DNA of 64,000 nt, taken from the NCBI GenBank assembly GCA_030951045.1, contig JAUZQJ010000021.1:16944-80943 (forward strand). Reading direction: 5' to 3'. Source of the DNA: Mariprofundus sp. (GTDB taxonomy: Bacteria > Pseudomonadota > Zetaproteobacteria > Mariprofundales > Mariprofundaceae). Below are positions 38,752 through 46,795 of the stretch, one piece after another (positions within the stretch are counted from its first letter, which is position 1; every line of letters begins with the position of its first letter). The translations under genes were made by a program, and so were the position numbers. Below the pieces are notes generated by a model. That model was not told the origin of the DNA. It was given only the letters and a program-made list of their open reading frames with translations, and did not search any database.

Positions 38752-40340
38752 AGCATCTGGTGAATACCTGGTTTGCCGAACAGCTCAGTGAACATGGCAT
38801 GTACACCAATTATCTGGCTGATCATCATCCTGAACAAATGCCGTGCCTGGAAATTCGTTTTATTGATTGGGAAAAGGCGGCGGAAACAGCGCGTCGTCTG
38901 GAGATGCGACTGGTGGCTGTATGGGCTGCTGAAGGTGGCTGCCATGAACAGGACGAGGGCATGTATGTTTATATGTCTTTTGCACACCCTGAGCATCGGC
39001 ATGCGCTGGTGCGTACCTTGCTAGGTAAGACGCGCCGTGAAATTCCATCTATCAGCAAGCATTATATTGCAGCTTCCCGCATGGAACGGCATATCCAGGA
39101 TATGTTCGGTATTGTAGTGACGAACATTCCCGATGAGCGGCGCTGGATCAAGCATGAGCATTGGCCGGAAGATGCCCGTCCGTTGTTGCGTACCTTTGCC
39201 CGGGATACGCGTATGGAACAGTCAGAGGGAGAATATCCGTTTGTGCAAAGTGATAGCGAAGGCGTTTACGAAATTCCGGTAGGTCCTGTGCATGCCGGCA
39301 TTATCGAGCCCGGTCAGTTTCGCTTTTTGGCTGTCGGTGAACAGATTTTGAACATGGAACAGCGTTTGGGTTTTGTGCATAAAGGTATAGAAAAATCTAT
39401 GCAAGGACGCACTGCTGAACAGGGTGTACGGCTGGCTGCACGCGTTTCCGGCGATTCCACTGTTGGGCATGCTTGGGCCTTTGCCCAGGCCTGTGAATAT
39501 GCTGCTGATATCAGGGTGTCTAAACGGACTAGTTATCTGCGCGGTGTGTTGTGCGAACGGGAACGCATGGTGAATCATATCGGTGATATAGGCGCTATCT
39601 GCAATGATGCAGCCTTTTCTTTCATGCATAATCAGTGTCTGCGATTGCGTGAGGATATGGCGCGCCAACATGCTCGTCTGTTCGGGCATCGACTGATGAT
39701 GGACACCATTACCCCTGGCGGCGTGACGATCGATCTGAGCCAGCAGGAAAGTAGCGAACTGATTGATGATACCCGTCAGTTGGCTGCCGAGGTAGAGCAC
39801 CTACGCACCATTTATGCAGATAACCCGTCGATTCAGGAACGGGTTATAGGCTCGGGGTCAGTGAGTATTAGTGATGCCCGCGATATCGGGCTACTCGGTT
39901 ATGCCGGACGCGCATCGGGTGACTATCCGGATGAACGCATCGAAGAAGCTTACCCGCCTTATGATGATTTGGATGTGAATATCCCGCAGGGTAAACTCGG
40001 TGATGTGGCGACCCGCGTGTGGGTACGTTTTGAAGAGATGGCTGATTCGGCGCGTATGATTATCCAGTTATTAGAAAACCTTCCCGAAGGAGATGTCCTG
40101 ACTCAATGGCATGCGCCTGAAGCGGGTGTTTCCGGTTTTTCTGCCATTGAAGCATGGCGCGGTGAGATTGCTTGCTGGCTACGTTTTGGTGAAAATGGTG
40201 TTCTTGATCGCTATTTCGTGCGCGATCCATCTGTAATCAACTGGCTGGGGCTGGAGCTGGCAGTGCGTGAAGTGCCTGTTCCCGATTTCCCACTCAATAA
40301 TAAATCCTTTAACTGCTCCTATTCGGGTAACGACGTATGA
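38748..40340 (+). CDS. HyfG/NuoCD-like large subunit without nickel-site cysteines (Ehr-type)
   Basis: A 530-residue fused protein. Residues about 1-150 resemble NuoC (YIAASRMERHIQDMFGI), and residues about 175-530 resemble NuoD or the large subunit of group 4 [NiFe] hydrogenases (VHAGIIEPGQFRF, FVHKGIEKSM, ERERMVNHIGDIGAICND). The first nickel motif RxCGxC is replaced by RVSGDS at residues 232-237. The C-terminal DPCxxC is absent; the protein ends NKSFNCSYSGNDV with one cysteine, Cys523. It therefore cannot bind Ni-Fe in the classical way. This matches the hydrogenase-related (Ehr) complexes of unknown reaction. The ATG at 38748 overlaps the HyfF-like stop. Confidence 0.9.
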   Translation: MKHLVNTWFAEQLSEHGMYTNYLADHHPEQMPCLEIRFIDWEKAAETARRLEMRLVAVWAAEGGCHEQDEGMYVYMSFAHPEHRHALVRTLLGKTRREIPSISKHYIAASRMERHIQDMFGIVVTNIPDERRWIKHEHWPEDARPLLRTFARDTRMEQSEGEYPFVQSDSEGVYEIPVGPVHAGIIEPGQFRFLAVGEQILNMEQRLGFVHKGIEKSMQGRTAEQGVRLAARVSGDSTVGHAWAFAQACEYAADIRVSKRTSYLRGVLCERERMVNHIGDIGAICNDAAFSFMHNQCLRLREDMARQHARLFGHRLMMDTITPGGVTIDLSQQESSELIDDTRQLAAEVEHLRTIYADNPSIQERVIGSGSVSISDARDIGLLGYAGRASGDYPDERIEEAYPPYDDLDVNIPQGKLGDVATRVWVRFEEMADSARMIIQLLENLPEGDVLTQWHAPEAGVSGFSAIEAWRGEIACWLRFGENGVLDRYFVRDPSVINWLGLELAVREVPVPDFPLNNKSFNCSYSGNDV

Positions 40341-40846
40341 TGAGAATTCTGAAACAGCTGGTCAAAGTAGGTACGATCACCGAGCCACTGGGCGATGCAA
40401 ATAACGATATTGAACAGGTTGGTGAGAAGCTTGAGCCGATTATCCGCAAACGCTTTGCTGGTTCACTGGCCATTCGCGCAGTCGATGCCGGATCCTGCAA
40501 TGGTTGTGAACTGGAAATTCATGCCGCTAACAATGCCTATTACGATATTGAACGTTTCGGCATCTGTTTTACTGCCAGTCCGCGTTTCGCCGATATGCTG
40601 TTGGTGACGGGGCCTGTGACTCGCAATATGGAAACCGCCTTGAAAATGACTTTCGATGCCATGCCGCAACCAGCGCTAGTGGTTGCTATGGGTGATTGCG
40701 CCGCCGATTGCGGCGTGTTCGGACGTGATAATTATGCTATTGCAGGTGCGGTGAGTGATATTATTCCCGTTGATGTGGTTATCCATGGCTGTCCGCCAAC
40801 ACCGACAGATATTATTCGTGGTATCCTTACCGCGCTTGAATCATAA
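40337..40846 (+). CDS. HyfI/NuoB-like iron-sulfur small subunit
   Basis: A 169-residue protein that carries the proximal (N2-type) [4Fe-4S] cluster next to the active site of the large subunit. Ligands Cys54 and Cys57 (GSCNGCELE), Cys121 (GDC) and Cys152 (GCPPTP) are all present; Cys77 and Cys125 are additional. The N-terminus (MMRILKQLVKVGTITEPLGD) has no signal peptide, as expected for a group 4 or complex I subunit facing the cytoplasm. It ends the operon. No HyfH/NuoI ferredoxin-like gene follows. Confidence 0.93.
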   Translation: MMRILKQLVKVGTITEPLGDANNDIEQVGEKLEPIIRKRFAGSLAIRAVDAGSCNGCELEIHAANNAYYDIERFGICFTASPRFADMLLVTGPVTRNMETALKMTFDAMPQPALVVAMGDCAADCGVFGRDNYAIAGAVSDIIPVDVVIHGCPPTPTDIIRGILTALES

Positions 40847-41183
40847 TGTATCTTTGTGCTGATCCGTTGTTGGTATAGCAGGCCTTACTGCAGGATAATG
40901 ACATTAAAATCGTTAAAAGTTTTTATCACAGGCTGCACAAAGTAAAGAGAAGACAGATCAATCCTTATTTTTATGCTTCGGCGTGCATCTTTTGATCTCT
41001 GTCATGATTCTTTTGCATGCTTTACAGTGAATTATGACAGTGAAAAACAGACCGTTTTAATACGATTTCCCTCTTCAATAAATGACATATGCTTAATAAT
41101 TTAAAATATCTTGTTATGGTTCGCCCATCGGGTAATCGATGCTCTCAGGCATCATCCAGACTGGATAGTAATCAGGAGAAACA
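40847..41183. other. purD leader and intergenic region
   Basis: This 337-base spacer has no open frame I would support. It contains a copy of the dispersed motif (TTTTAATACGATTTCCCTC, 41055-41073). Just before purD are two small hairpins: GATGC-TCTCAG-GCATC (about 41139-41154) and ATCCA-GAC-TGGAT (about 41154-41167). The second is followed by the purD ribosome site CAGGAGAAACA. A strong terminator for the upstream operon is not obvious. Confidence 0.5.
41055..41073 (+). repeat. Copy of the dispersed TTTTAATACGATTG-type motif
   Basis: TTTTAATACGATTTCCCTC matches the motif seen at 3244, 14543 (inverted), 14787 and 62274. No 9-base CGCAAAGGA-type units are beside this copy. Confidence 0.45.
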
Positions 41184-42467
41184 ATGAAAGTTTTAGTTGT
41201 TGGTGGTGGTGGTCGTGAACACGCCTTATGTTGGAAATTAAAACGTTCAGATTCGGTGCGCGAAGTCATCTGTGCGCCGGGAAACCCTGGTATTTCCCGC
41301 GAAGCACGCTGTGTGAGTATAAGGGCTGACGATATTGATGCTTTGATGGCATTCGCTGCTACTGAAAAACCTGATCTGGTTGTGGTTGGGCCAGAAGTAC
41401 CATTGGTGGCCGGGCTGGGTAACCAATTGCGTGAAGCTGGCTTTGCTGTGTTTGGTCCTGATAAAGCAGCAGCAAACCTTGAAGGCAGTAAATCATTTTC
41501 CAAGCGCTTGATGCATGAAGCGGGTGTGCCGACGGCGCGTTTTGAAGTGCATGTGAATGTCGAAGATGCGCTGGAAACCATTCGTTTATGGGGTGCTCCG
41601 ATTGTGATTAAGGCTTCAGGCCTGGCTGCAGGCAAGGGCGTGATTGTTGCTCAGACAGAAAAAGAGGCGATTGCTGCAGCGCGTGATATGTTAGCCGGTA
41701 ATGCATTTGGTGATGCAGGTTCACAGGTTATTATCGAAGAGTGTCTTGTGGGTGAAGAGGCCAGTTGTTTGTTCATTGTTTCAGGCGATACCATTTTACC
41801 ATTGGCATCTTCACAGGATCACAAGGCGTTATTGGACGGTGATAAAGGTCCGAATACTGGTGGTATGGGGGCTTATAGCCCTGCTCCATGTGTGACAGAT
41901 GCTGTTGCAGATGAAGTGCTGGAAACCATTGCCAAGCCAATTATTGCAGCACTTAAGAAGAAGGGCGCGGAATTTATCGGTATTTTGTATGCTGGCGTGA
42001 TGTTGACAAAAGATGGTGTAAAAACATTGGAGTTCAATGTGCGTTTCGGTGATCCGGAATGTCAGCCACTGATGAGCCGATTGAAATCTGACCTTGGCGA
42101 AGTATTGCTGGCCGCTGCTGAAAAACGGCTTGATGGCGTGGAATTGGAATGGGATGCAGGCACTGCGTTATGCGTGGTTGTTTCTTCTGAAGGTTATCCT
42201 GCAGACTTTAAAAAAGGTCAGCCTATTGGTGGTCTGGAAGCGGTCGAGGCTTCCGGAGCTACGGTATTCCATGCCGGCACAGCTGAAAAAGATGGTGTTA
42301 TTGTCAATGCTGGTGGACGTGTACTTGGTGTGACAGCAGTAGCTGTGAGTGCAAAAGAAGCACAGCGTAAAGTCTATGCGGCACTGGAGTCATTGGATTG
42401 GCCGGGTGGTTTTTATCGTCGTGATATTGGCTATCGTGCTGTAGCACAGGAAGAGCAAGCAACATAA
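41184..42467 (+). CDS. purD: Phosphoribosylamine-glycine ligase
   Basis: This ATP-grasp enzyme makes glycinamide ribonucleotide from phosphoribosylamine and glycine, the second step of purine synthesis. The 427-residue protein has VLVVGGGGREHAL, GPEVPLVAGL, the ATP-grasp block APIVIKASGLAAGKGV, QDHKALLDGDKGPNTGGMGAYSPAP and LEFNVRFGDPECQ. All family motifs are intact and the length is normal. It is followed by purE, and both are downstream of the hydrogenase-like operon that separates them from purH. Confidence 0.97.
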   Translation: MKVLVVGGGGREHALCWKLKRSDSVREVICAPGNPGISREARCVSIRADDIDALMAFAATEKPDLVVVGPEVPLVAGLGNQLREAGFAVFGPDKAAANLEGSKSFSKRLMHEAGVPTARFEVHVNVEDALETIRLWGAPIVIKASGLAAGKGVIVAQTEKEAIAAARDMLAGNAFGDAGSQVIIEECLVGEEASCLFIVSGDTILPLASSQDHKALLDGDKGPNTGGMGAYSPAPCVTDAVADEVLETIAKPIIAALKKKGAEFIGILYAGVMLTKDGVKTLEFNVRFGDPECQPLMSRLKSDLGEVLLAAAEKRLDGVELEWDAGTALCVVVSSEGYPADFKKGQPIGGLEAVEASGATVFHAGTAEKDGVIVNAGGRVLGVTAVAVSAKEAQRKVYAALESLDWPGGFYRRDIGYRAVAQEEQAT

Positions 42468-42488
42468 GCAATGGGTGTTGCTTATGTT
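42461..42488. terminator. Hairpin at the end of purD
   Basis: An 11-bp perfect inverted repeat (AACATAAGCAA and its complement) with a 6-base loop covers the purD stop codon. No T-tract follows, so it may stabilise the message end or be a weak terminator. Confidence 0.4.
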
Positions 42489-42685
42489 GTGCGATAGGGT
42501 GCAATTAAAAGCTAAGCAGTAGGTGCTGATTTCTCGCTTCGCGATTCACCTGATCTTACGCAAGCATTGTCGCAGAGAAAGCGGTACAATGAAAAAAAAC
42601 ATAACGTAACCGGATAGTAGCATAGAAGGGGATATCTTTTTCGTCTTTACTTTGCACAACGCTACGTTGAAATATGAGGTTTAAA

Positions 42686-43159
42686 ATGGAAGACATCAAA
42701 GTATTGATTTTGATGGGTAGTAAATCTGATCGCCCCATCATGCAGAAAGCTGAAGTAGTGCTGGAAGAGTTCGGTGTGGCGTATAAAACGATGATTCGAT
42801 CTGCGCACAGGACACCGGAAGCAACAATGCAGGCTGTCATGGATGCAGAAGCAGCCGGTTGTCAGGTGTTTATCTGTGGCGCGGGTATGGCGGCGCATTT
42901 GGCTGGCGTAGTTTGTTCGAAAACAGTCAAGCCTGTGATTGGTGTGCCGATCGCATCCGGTCCGCTGCAGGGTGAAGATGCATTGCATGCAACGGTAATG
43001 ATGCCTCCGGGTTTACCTGTTGCCACTGTAGGCATTAATGGTTCTAAAAACGCAGGTTTGCTGGCAGTGCAAATGTTGGCGCAAACGGATGAGGAATTGA
43101 GTGAAAAACTCAAAGCTGACCGTGTTGCACAGGCCGAATCCATTCTCGCAGAAGACTAG
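42686..43159 (+). CDS. purE: N5-carboxyaminoimidazole ribonucleotide mutase
   Basis: PurE class I moves the carboxyl group of N5-CAIR to C4 of the imidazole. The 157-residue protein shows MGSKSDRPIM, the substrate loop SAHRTPE with its catalytic histidine, GAGMAAHLAGV and the GVPIASGPLQGEDAL block. I prefer the ATG at 42686, which has GAGGT 6 bases upstream, over the ATG at 42674. purK is not adjacent. Confidence 0.96.
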   Translation: MEDIKVLILMGSKSDRPIMQKAEVVLEEFGVAYKTMIRSAHRTPEATMQAVMDAEAAGCQVFICGAGMAAHLAGVVCSKTVKPVIGVPIASGPLQGEDALHATVMMPPGLPVATVGINGSKNAGLLAVQMLAQTDEELSEKLKADRVAQAESILAED

Positions 43160-43161
43160 TT

Positions 43162-43731
43162 TTGACCAATGTTGTGAGTGTGCGTAACAGGCTTCGTGCT
43201 TTGCGTATCACTCGGATACTACGGCAGGGTGGTTGTATTGCGCATGCCACTGCCACGTTACCGGGTATTGCCGCGAATCCAAATAGCAAACCAGGCGTTA
43301 GACAACTTCAGCGTTTCAAACAACGACAAGGGCCATTTTTACTGCTGGCTGATTCTATTGAAACAGCCTTGCGGCAGGCGCGTTATATTTCACCGGTCTT
43401 ACGTAAAACGGCGCGTTCATGCTGGCCGGGGCCAGTGACATTGATTATTCCGGCCAAACCCGGGCTGCATTCCGCATGCTATAAAAATGCTAGTTTGGCT
43501 ATTCGTGTAGATGCATCTGAGACAACCAGAGTACTGGCTAAAGCTTGTGGCGGCCTATTGTTGTCGTCCAGCTTGAATCGAAAAAAGAAAAAAACCTATA
43601 AACCTGATCGTAAAACAGAGCTGCGATTTTCCACTTTTTTGAGTGCCAGACTTAACTGTGATCAAAGTTCGGGAAAAGCCTCAAAAATCATGCGTGTATG
43701 GCGTAATCATTGCACTGTGCTTAGAGCATGA
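43162..43731 (+). CDS. tsaC: YrdC/Sua5-domain protein (TsaC-like)
   Basis: A 189-residue protein of the threonylcarbamoyl-AMP synthase family. The fold is shown by QLQRFKQRQGPFLLLA (the KxR element), CWPGPVTLIIPAKPGL and SLAIRVDASE. The usual N-terminal PT-motif is replaced by HATATLPGIAANP, and the Ser-x-Asn element appears as SSSLN, so the protein is divergent. The start is a TTG two bases after the purE stop, suggesting co-transcription. If active it would supply the TC-AMP used by TsaB-D-E; tsaE and tsaB are in the window. Confidence 0.8.
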   Translation: MTNVVSVRNRLRALRITRILRQGGCIAHATATLPGIAANPNSKPGVRQLQRFKQRQGPFLLLADSIETALRQARYISPVLRKTARSCWPGPVTLIIPAKPGLHSACYKNASLAIRVDASETTRVLAKACGGLLLSSSLNRKKKKTYKPDRKTELRFSTFLSARLNCDQSSGKASKIMRVWRNHCTVLRA

Positions 43732-43745
43732 CGTGGCAGGATTGA

Positions 43746-45446
43746 ATGGCTAACATGCCGCCCATGCAATCATTTCCTGAACTATTAAAAAAACTGTGGC
43801 AACGATTAGGTTCGATGTCACTGGCTATTATTCTACTAATGGTATTGGCCATTGCCTCTGTTATTGGCACGGTGCTGTTACAAAATCAGAACCAGACAGA
43901 TTACCTACAACAATTTGGGCCATTATGGTATTGGGTATTTCGCTCGCTTGGTCTATTCGATATGTATCATACCTGGTGGTTTATTACGCTACTTGGTTTT
44001 CTGATGGTTTCACTTTCATCCTGTTTGTGGCGCAATGTGCCAAAATTCACAAAAGAGATGCGCGCACGAAAAGGAACAATCAGTGCACGTGCTCTGGCTC
44101 GAATGAAACTGCAAGAGCAATGGCCGTTAACATCCGATATATCCATTGATTCCCTGCAAGAGACATTCCGTAGCCGTTTGTATGGTTGGGAATTCAAACA
44201 GACTGAAGAAAACGGTGTGCATTATGTTCGGGCTGATAAGGGGCGTTTTCAAAAAGTAGGTTATATCAGCGTGCATTCAGCAATGTTGATTATTTTGATT
44301 GGTGGCTGGATGAGTGTGGAGTTTGGTTTCCGTGGTAATATGGCTGTGCCAGAAGGAGCTAAGGGTCATACAATTGAATTTTTGAAGGGAACGGATACAG
44401 CGACGTTGGATATGCCTTTTGAGGTGCGTTGTAACTCTTTTGTAATTGACTTTTTTCCAACAGGTGCACCTAAAGAGTTTCGTAGTAATTTAACCATTAT
44501 TGATGATGGTAAAGAAGTGCTGACAACCGACATTATTGTCAATGAGCCACTATTGTATAAAGATGTCTATATCTATCAGGCCAGCTTTGGTGATGGCGGT
44601 TCTGATATCACGTTCAAACTATATAATATGGATGGAACGGCGGAGACACGTACAGCTAAAACAAGTGTTTATAAGAGTTGGACGGATGAAAAAACAGACA
44701 TAACGCTTAAGGTGACGGATTTTAAACCTTATAATGTTGAAAATATGGCAAACCCTGGTGAGCCGGTAAACTTTAAAGATCTCGGACCATCTGTGATCTA
44801 TGAAATTCGTGGGCCGGGTCTGAAACCCGCTAAGATTAAAGCGTATATGAATCCATTTTTTGATATTAAAGGTAAAAATATGGGATCATGGTTGCAGGTT
44901 TCTCTAACCGGTGATGCGGCTGATTTTCAGTCGGTGGGCTTGGGTCTTGATTTGACCAATCCGCAAGAGTGGAAGCTGTTTCATGCGTTTATGAGCCATC
45001 TCAGCACTACGGATGTTACGCAAGAGAAAACGAAACGCATGCGCTCAGCCTTTAAAATGGCAATGCAGGATGTGTTTGGTGATGAACGGCCTGAAAACTT
45101 TCAGGAGATGGCAGTACGCACCATGGAAGCAATGCAGACTTTGCCTCAAATTCCATGGCCATATATTCCAATGCTGGATGATTACACTCACGTATATTAT
45201 ACCGGTTTACAGTTGGCTAAAGACCCGGGCATGAATGTGGTTTGGGTTGGTAGTGGTATTCTGGTGATTGGCTTGTGTATTATGTTTTATATGCCACATC
45301 GTAAACTGTGGTTGGTGATACGACCTGAAAATGATGGAATAACCGTAGTTTTTGCAGGTTTAACCAATCGAAATCATATGGCATTTAAACAAACGTTTAA
45401 TGATTTGTTCACGCAGTTTGATCAAGATTTCAAGCCTAAGATTTAA
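43746..45446 (+). CDS. resB: Cytochrome c biogenesis protein ResB (Ccs1)
   Basis: A 566-residue membrane protein of the system II cytochrome c assembly complex. It has N-terminal membrane helices (LAIILLMVLAIASVIGTVL, TWWFITLLGFLMVSLSSCLWR), a third near residue 180, a large periplasmic domain of about 300 residues and a final helix (VWVGSGILVIGLCIMFYM). ResB and CcsA together carry haem across the membrane and attach it to apocytochromes. ccsA follows 11 bases later. The presence of this pair means several c-type cytochromes are expected in the genome. Confidence 0.94.
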   Translation: MANMPPMQSFPELLKKLWQRLGSMSLAIILLMVLAIASVIGTVLLQNQNQTDYLQQFGPLWYWVFRSLGLFDMYHTWWFITLLGFLMVSLSSCLWRNVPKFTKEMRARKGTISARALARMKLQEQWPLTSDISIDSLQETFRSRLYGWEFKQTEENGVHYVRADKGRFQKVGYISVHSAMLIILIGGWMSVEFGFRGNMAVPEGAKGHTIEFLKGTDTATLDMPFEVRCNSFVIDFFPTGAPKEFRSNLTIIDDGKEVLTTDIIVNEPLLYKDVYIYQASFGDGGSDITFKLYNMDGTAETRTAKTSVYKSWTDEKTDITLKVTDFKPYNVENMANPGEPVNFKDLGPSVIYEIRGPGLKPAKIKAYMNPFFDIKGKNMGSWLQVSLTGDAADFQSVGLGLDLTNPQEWKLFHAFMSHLSTTDVTQEKTKRMRSAFKMAMQDVFGDERPENFQEMAVRTMEAMQTLPQIPWPYIPMLDDYTHVYYTGLQLAKDPGMNVVWVGSGILVIGLCIMFYMPHRKLWLVIRPENDGITVVFAGLTNRNHMAFKQTFNDLFTQFDQDFKPKI

Positions 45447-45457
45447 GGAGTAACTAT

Positions 45458-46699
45458 ATGACTAGCAGTACAGCTGAAATATCTTTTTATAGTAGTATGA
45501 ATGCGGGTCGCATCGCTCTGATGCGTTTTTACGCCTATATTGGCTTGGCGCTCGGTATAGCAGGACTGGCTATGTATGGGCAGAGTGGTTACAACGAAGA
45601 TGCATTCCTTTATCAGATTCTCAGTATGCAGGGATTAATCTGGGGCGGAACAGGCGCGCTGTTAGGCAGTGGTGTGGCGATGATTGTATCAGCCATGAAA
45701 CCGGCCATGTTACAGGGTAAAGTTGCAGGTAATACTGTGCCATGGTTTGATGGCATGTTATTGATGGTTACATTGGCTGTGATCGCAGCTCAATTTGAAC
45801 CAGCACGTGAATTTATTACCTATGAAGATCAGTCCAATCTGTTGGCACCAAGCATTGTAATGACGATGAACATGCTGTTGGTCTTTTCTGCGGTGACCTA
45901 TATTGCATATCTGTTTGCTCCGGCAGAATTTATAGGCCGTTTGGCAACGGGAACCGCCTATTTGGGTGTTTTCGCTGCCGGTACTGCTCTGCTGTTACGT
46001 TGGCATGAGTCCTATCTGTTTGATATGGAAATTGGGCATGCTCCGGTTTCTAATCTGTACGAAGTGTTTATTTTCATGTTTATTATCACCGCTGCTGTCT
46101 ATCTCTCGTTTGAACGCCGTTATAATGCTCGGGCAATGGGTGCGTTTGTGATGTCGATAGTTGCTGCGGGTGTGTTCTTTGGTATCTGGCTGGATTCTGT
46201 AGGTCAGGGGCTGATTAAACCGTTGGTGCCGGCACTGCAGTCATACTGGATGAAAATTCATGTGCCTATGAACTTTGTTGGTTATGGTTCGTTCGCAGTT
46301 GCCTGTGGTGCAGGTATGGCTTATCTGGTGCGTTACAGGTTGGAAGCCAAAGGTGGTACAGCCAAAATGCTGGCCGTGTTCCCGAGTCTGGAGCAACTGG
46401 ATCAACTGGCATATAAAGCTGTAGCGGTAGGTTTTCCGGCCTTTACGCTGGCAACCATACTTGGCGCTGCTTGGGCTGCTGAAGCATGGGGTGGTTACTG
46501 GTCCTGGGATCCCAAAGAGACATGGGCTTTGATTGTCTGGTTGGTTTACGGTGCATATCTGCATGCGCGTGTATCACATGGTTGGCATGGTAAGGCGCTG
46601 GCCTGGTGGGCAGTAGCAGGCTTCCTGGTAACAGTATTCTGCTTCCTGGGTGTAAATATGTATCTTTCAGGTCTTCATTCATATGGTCGTCTCACTTGA
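45458..46699 (+). CDS. ccsA: Cytochrome c biogenesis protein CcsA/ResC
   Basis: A 413-residue polytopic haem-handling protein. The tryptophan-rich signature WGGYWSWDPKETWALIVW and the conserved histidines (in GHAPVSNLYE, KIHVPMNFVGYG and ARVSHGWHGK) are all present. It is the haem-ligating partner of ResB and attaches haem to CxxCH motifs in the periplasm. AAGGAG lies upstream of the ATG. Length is somewhat above the family core because of extra N-terminal helices. Confidence 0.94.
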   Translation: MTSSTAEISFYSSMNAGRIALMRFYAYIGLALGIAGLAMYGQSGYNEDAFLYQILSMQGLIWGGTGALLGSGVAMIVSAMKPAMLQGKVAGNTVPWFDGMLLMVTLAVIAAQFEPAREFITYEDQSNLLAPSIVMTMNMLLVFSAVTYIAYLFAPAEFIGRLATGTAYLGVFAAGTALLLRWHESYLFDMEIGHAPVSNLYEVFIFMFIITAAVYLSFERRYNARAMGAFVMSIVAAGVFFGIWLDSVGQGLIKPLVPALQSYWMKIHVPMNFVGYGSFAVACGAGMAYLVRYRLEAKGGTAKMLAVFPSLEQLDQLAYKAVAVGFPAFTLATILGAAWAAEAWGGYWSWDPKETWALIVWLVYGAYLHARVSHGWHGKALAWWAVAGFLVTVFCFLGVNMYLSGLHSYGRLT

Positions 46700-46795
46700 T
46701 TTAAAACTGTGCTATACTGTCGGCGGTAGTAAGTTATAATCCGTTCTGATCAGTGAGATCGAGCACATATTTTACTCCTTTAGGGGCTATTTATC

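Noticed and set aside
38748-40846. Annotation of the large and small subunits as an active [NiFe] hydrogenase
   Set aside because: Both nickel-binding CxxC motifs are absent from the large subunit and no maturation endopeptidase gene is present.
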